A stretch of DNA of 64,000 nt from NCBI GenBank assembly GCA_927443345.1, contig CAKMKJ010000048.1, positions 37,976-101,975 on the forward strand. The letters are read 5' to 3'. This document shows, piece after piece, positions 61,130 to 64,000 of this stretch. Source of the DNA: an uncultured Anaerolineaceae bacterium. GTDB lineage: Bacteria > Chloroflexota > Anaerolineae > Anaerolineales > Anaerolineaceae. The notes under the pieces were generated by a model, which saw only the letters and a list, made by a program, of their open reading frames with translations, ran no database searches and was not told where the DNA came from. The position numbers and the translations under genes are program-made. How positions within the stretch are numbered: position 1 is the stretch's first letter; every line of letters starts with the position of its first letter.

Positions 61130-61595
61130 GAAATTCTTCATCACCTGCGATGCGATTTATTTTGATGCCGATATGGTCAAGCACTGCCTGCTGTTCAGAC
61201 CACATTTCCTCTTTTTCTTCTTTTGTACTGTGATCGTAACCTGATAGATGCAAAATGGCGTGAATTAGCAGGAGGATTACTTCATTTTCAACAGGATGGT
61301 TTGCCTCAAGGGCTTGTTTTTGAGCGATTGGAAAAGAAATAGCAATATCGCCTAAAGTGGAGAACCCTGTTTCTGGATTTATCTCATCCGATTCAAACGA
61401 AAGCACATCGGTGGGTTGGTTTATTCCACGATATAGTTTATTTAGTTTCTTCAAAACTGCGTCCGTGTCAATCAGAATAGAAAGATCAGACTGTGGTTCA
61501 ATTTCTAAATAAGAGAAGATTTTTTGTGTAATTTCTTCCAGTAACGAGATGGACAGGTTATTTTCAAATTTTTTGTTTAATTGAATCGCGATCAT
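61122..61595 (-). CDS. ybeY: YbeY, rRNA maturation endoribonuclease
   Basis: 157 residues. The zinc motif HAILHLSGYDHSTKEE is near residue 115, preceded by QPTDVLSFESDEINPETGF and LGDIAISFPIA. It processes 16S rRNA ends and takes part in ribosome quality control. It starts 4 nt inside the end of the upstream 7TM-HD gene. Confidence 0.95.
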   Translation of the reverse strand: MIAIQLNKKFENNLSISLLEEITQKIFSYLEIEPQSDLSILIDTDAVLKKLNKLYRGINQPTDVLSFESDEINPETGFSTLGDIAISFPIAQKQALEANHPVENEVILLLIHAILHLSGYDHSTKEEKEEMWSEQQAVLDHIGIKINRIAGDEEFHD

Positions 61596-63691
61596 GCTTT
61601 TTCCGCTTTTTCTGCAACATTTTCAGGATATTGAATTCTAGGATGGTACGTATTGGATAACGTCTTAATAAATGATTCTTGCGCAGTTTTCATATCTTTT
61701 AGCGTCAAGTTAGTTTTATCAAATTGACCTTCTTTGAAACAATAATCAAATACCGCTTTTACCAAACGTTCTAATTCTTCTGGCGTTTTGGGCAGTTCAG
61801 CCCTGGCTCTTGCTTCACATCCGTCAGCCAGCATGACCAAAGCAGTTTCTTTGGTTCGTGGTTTTGGTCCAGGATAATGGAATAATTCCTTGTCTACTTT
61901 TGTGGGATCGTTTTGCGCTTTTTCAAGTGCACGATTGTATTGGTATCTGGTGTACTGAGTTCCGTGATGTTCACGGATGAAATCTTTTATTCTGGCTGGA
62001 AGTCGATGTTTATTGGCAAGGACAACCCCATCTTGCACGTGTTGGATGATGATCTGCGCTGCAATTACAGCATCAAGGTCATCATGAGTATCTAACTTTC
62101 CAGGCACCTGGTTTTCAACAAAAAAAGGTGCATTCGCAGTTTTGCCGATGTCGTGATAGAGAGTACCCACACGAGTTAGGAGAGCATCAGCACCAATGGC
62201 TTCAGCGGCTTGTTCGGCCAGGTTGGAAACTTGAAGCGAATGTTGGTAGGTGCCGGGTGCCTTTTGTAACAATATCTTTAGTAGAGGATGATCTGGTCGG
62301 GCAATTTCAAGTAAATAGATAGGCGTAACCAGGCCCAGGGCTTGTGACAATATGTACTGAATTAGTAAGGCAAGACTTGCAGATGCAATGCCATTGAGAA
62401 ACGAAACGCCAATTAATGTGATTAATCCTATTAAATCAGAAAGCGGATCAGTTAATTTATAGGCAATCAATACCAAACTACTCGCAATGGATATGGCAAT
62501 AGCTGAAATAAAGAAACTTGAAATTCTGCGACCTCTACCAATGGCGAGTGATGCTATGATGCTTGAAATCATATAGAAAAGGGTAAGGTCAAGTGAGCTA
62601 TTGAGTCCGAAGGCAGCCAAAATGCTTAACGATAATGAGAAGATTATTCCAATTTCAAGAGTAAAAAGAGTGACCAATATTAAAGCATAGGCAGAAATGG
62701 GAAAAAAATATGGGATGATCGCACGATTGGGAATCAAGAATCTTGCACCGTACAAAAACAAGAGAAACCCTAGTGCGATAACGGTTAGACTTTTAAGATC
62801 CCCCATGGGAGGTACTGATCGGCGGTTAAAGTAAAGTAATATGAATCCAGTCAGTACAGCAACAATAGAACCTGCAGCAATTAAATCTTGGATTTTATTT
62901 GCAGGTTTTATTAATCCAAATAGTTGTAATGCCTCAAGTTGTTCTTCATTGATGAGTTGGCCTTTGAGCGCAATGGTTTGATTCTGCACATAAGTACGGA
63001 CAATAGGCTGCACCGCATCCATGGCTTGCTGTTTCGCAGTTTCAGTATCTATTTCTGAAAAGAGACTGTTCTCAATCACAAATGGACCTGCCAATTCATC
63101 AACAATATAGACAAAGCGGTCAGGCAGGGTGTAGCTGATCAAGGATGGTAGATTGTTGCGTACTTCTTGCACTTGGTAACTGCGAATTGTATTGCGCATG
63201 GATCGTTCAAGCGCAGAAATGGCTTCCTGAGAGACAATATCCCATTCTAGCCCACTCATTTGAAGAATTTGATAGATCACATCCTGGGTGAGTGTAAGAT
63301 TTTCGAATTGCTGCATCATGATATATCTATGTTCGAAGTGCAGGGTTTTGTCAGAACGAATCTGTGAAATTTTAGCTATTAGTTCTTGTGTATTTTTGAT
63401 TTGGGTTCTTGAAATGGAAATATCCATAGGCAAATAGCGATCTGCTATGGCGTTTGAAGCGATCAAACGGGCGTTTTGAGTTAATACTTTACTTTCATAG
63501 GTGAGCGTTTTTGAGGCGACAAAGGTTTGTGGAGCCACATCGCCCAATTGAACTGGCAAAGAGGATGGCCGTAGTGCAATAGGTAAAACCAAAGCTCCTA
63601 GAACGAGCAATGCGGTAACAACCAGAAGACCGATCCGATAGAATTTTCGGTAGGATTTGTTTTGAGTAAAACGAACGGGCACAGAAGTCAC
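61592..63691 (-). CDS. PgpH-type 7TM-HD phosphohydrolase
   Basis: 699 residues. A membrane helix near 20-40, a large extracytoplasmic 7TMR-HDED region (~50-270), seven membrane helices (~275-480) and an HD domain (~490-660) with YQHSLQVSNLAEQAAEAIGA, TLYHDIGKTANAPFF and REHHGTQYTRY. In Listeria PgpH degrades c-di-AMP; the same role is likely. It begins the PgpH-ybeY-dgkA run and overlaps ybeY by 4 nt. Confidence 0.94.
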   Translation of the reverse strand: MTSVPVRFTQNKSYRKFYRIGLLVVTALLVLGALVLPIALRPSSLPVQLGDVAPQTFVASKTLTYESKVLTQNARLIASNAIADRYLPMDISISRTQIKNTQELIAKISQIRSDKTLHFEHRYIMMQQFENLTLTQDVIYQILQMSGLEWDIVSQEAISALERSMRNTIRSYQVQEVRNNLPSLISYTLPDRFVYIVDELAGPFVIENSLFSEIDTETAKQQAMDAVQPIVRTYVQNQTIALKGQLINEEQLEALQLFGLIKPANKIQDLIAAGSIVAVLTGFILLYFNRRSVPPMGDLKSLTVIALGFLLFLYGARFLIPNRAIIPYFFPISAYALILVTLFTLEIGIIFSLSLSILAAFGLNSSLDLTLFYMISSIIASLAIGRGRRISSFFISAIAISIASSLVLIAYKLTDPLSDLIGLITLIGVSFLNGIASASLALLIQYILSQALGLVTPIYLLEIARPDHPLLKILLQKAPGTYQHSLQVSNLAEQAAEAIGADALLTRVGTLYHDIGKTANAPFFVENQVPGKLDTHDDLDAVIAAQIIIQHVQDGVVLANKHRLPARIKDFIREHHGTQYTRYQYNRALEKAQNDPTKVDKELFHYPGPKPRTKETALVMLADGCEARARAELPKTPEELERLVKAVFDYCFKEGQFDKTNLTLKDMKTAQESFIKTLSNTYHPRIQYPENVAEKAEKA

Positions 63692-63702
63692 GTTACAAGG
63701 TT

Positions 63703-64000
63703 TTATGAAAGCAACGAACGAACGGCTGAGCTAATTCGATCTGCTGATGCTTGTCCAGCAAGTTTTGGAATTAGAACTTTCATTACTTTTCCCATATCAG
63801 AGGGTAGTGTTGCACCAGTTTCTTTTATTGCCTCTGTTACTGCTTTTTTGATATCCTCTTCGCTCATTTGAACGGGAAGAAACTTTTCTAATAATGCAAT
63901 CTCTATTTCAGCAAGTTTGATGAGATCACCACGTTCGCCTTTTTGAAATTCATTGATTGATTCTCGGCGCATTTTGATCTCTTTTTGTATGATACCTTGA
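63703..64000 (-). CDS. YqeY/GatB-related domain protein (partial, 5' end outside window)
   Basis: At least 98 residues; the frame is open through the right edge, and the apparent ATG at 63972 lies inside the conserved region. The sequence QKEIKMRRESINEFQKGERG, EIALLEKFLPVQMSEEDIKK and DMGKVMKVLIPKLAGQASAD is the YqeY family. Family proteins are ~150 residues, so about 50 are missing. Function unknown, sometimes linked to rpsU. It is 11 bp upstream of the PgpH-type gene. Confidence 0.92.
   Translation of the reverse strand, partial: QGIIQKEIKMRRESINEFQKGERGDLIKLAEIEIALLEKFLPVQMSEEDIKKAVTEAIKETGATLPSDMGKVMKVLIPKLAGQASADRISSAVRSLLS

Noticed and set aside
1..64000. Insertion sequence, prophage or integrated element
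   Set aside because: No transposase, integrase or phage structural gene and no direct repeats flanking the tRNA genes were seen.

Overview
The window looks like the chromosome of a flagellated, AT-rich bacterium, most likely a member of the Chloroflexota (Anaerolineae-like). That assignment is inference from the mix of families: a K+-independent-type membrane pyrophosphatase, a PgpH-type 7TM-HD protein, a glutaredoxin-like/DUF2085 fusion, many TPR and zinc-ribbon proteins with tryptophan-containing linear motifs, and monoderm-style L,D-transpeptidase and M23 hydrolases. No phylogenetic marker was compared. Flagella are rare in cultivated Anaerolineae, so the motility locus is itself notable. 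I see no insertion sequence, prophage, CRISPR array or rRNA.

Positions 1-15.7 kb hold one long leftward flagellar cluster. In transcription order it reads flbD-motA-motB-fliL-fliM-fliN-fliO-fliP-fliQ, an HDOD gene and a lone receiver, then fliR-flhB-flhA-flhF, a small membrane protein, fliA, a SwrB-like protein, two rod/hook genes, flgM and flgN (cut by the window edge). Two sites fit the sigma-28 consensus closely (8-mer, 11-bp spacer, 8-mer). One precedes flbD and one precedes flgM, where its -35 overlaps the flgG stop codon. They suggest that FliA drives both the operon that encodes it and the operon encoding its anti-sigma factor.

From 16.0 to 32.0 kb comes a rightward OmpR-type regulator and histidine kinase, then a leftward three-gene block (TPR-glycosyltransferase, second glycosyltransferase-like protein, SUMF1-fold protein). 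Next are an M23 peptidase without a signal peptide and a rightward chemotaxis operon: cheA-cheC-cheD-cheY-cheB-cheR-HDOD-cheX-cheX-cheW. CheA carries an extra MshEN-like segment between P2 and P3 that could bind c-di-GMP. The operon has no chemoreceptor gene. An MmpS-like protein and tRNA-Asp close the region.

From 32.3 to 64 kb the content is mostly housekeeping. It includes an epimerase, ndk, a large TPR/acidic scaffold with repeated P[DE]W motifs, the primary sigma factor and hppA. These are followed by an RluA-type synthase, DegV, an SH3 protein, SmpB, histidine ammonia-lyase with an unusual Ser-Ser-Gly MIO site, an L,D-transpeptidase, PgeF, the YggS-YggT-DUF167 group, a MogA/MoaB protein and a PHP-AlbA_2 fusion. 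Then come tRNA-Arg with an uncharacterised gene pair, a LysM-M23 hydrolase, xthA, a NarL-type regulator, an endonuclease IV-like protein, dgkA, ybeY, a PgpH-like protein and yqeY (cut by the right edge).

The most interesting items are the CheA insertion, the sigma-28 wiring, the signal-less M23 peptidase beside the motility genes, the repeated tryptophan motifs in the TPR scaffold, a probable short RNA upstream of sigA, a membrane-protein reading frame without a normal start codon, and the unknown pair next to tRNA-Arg.
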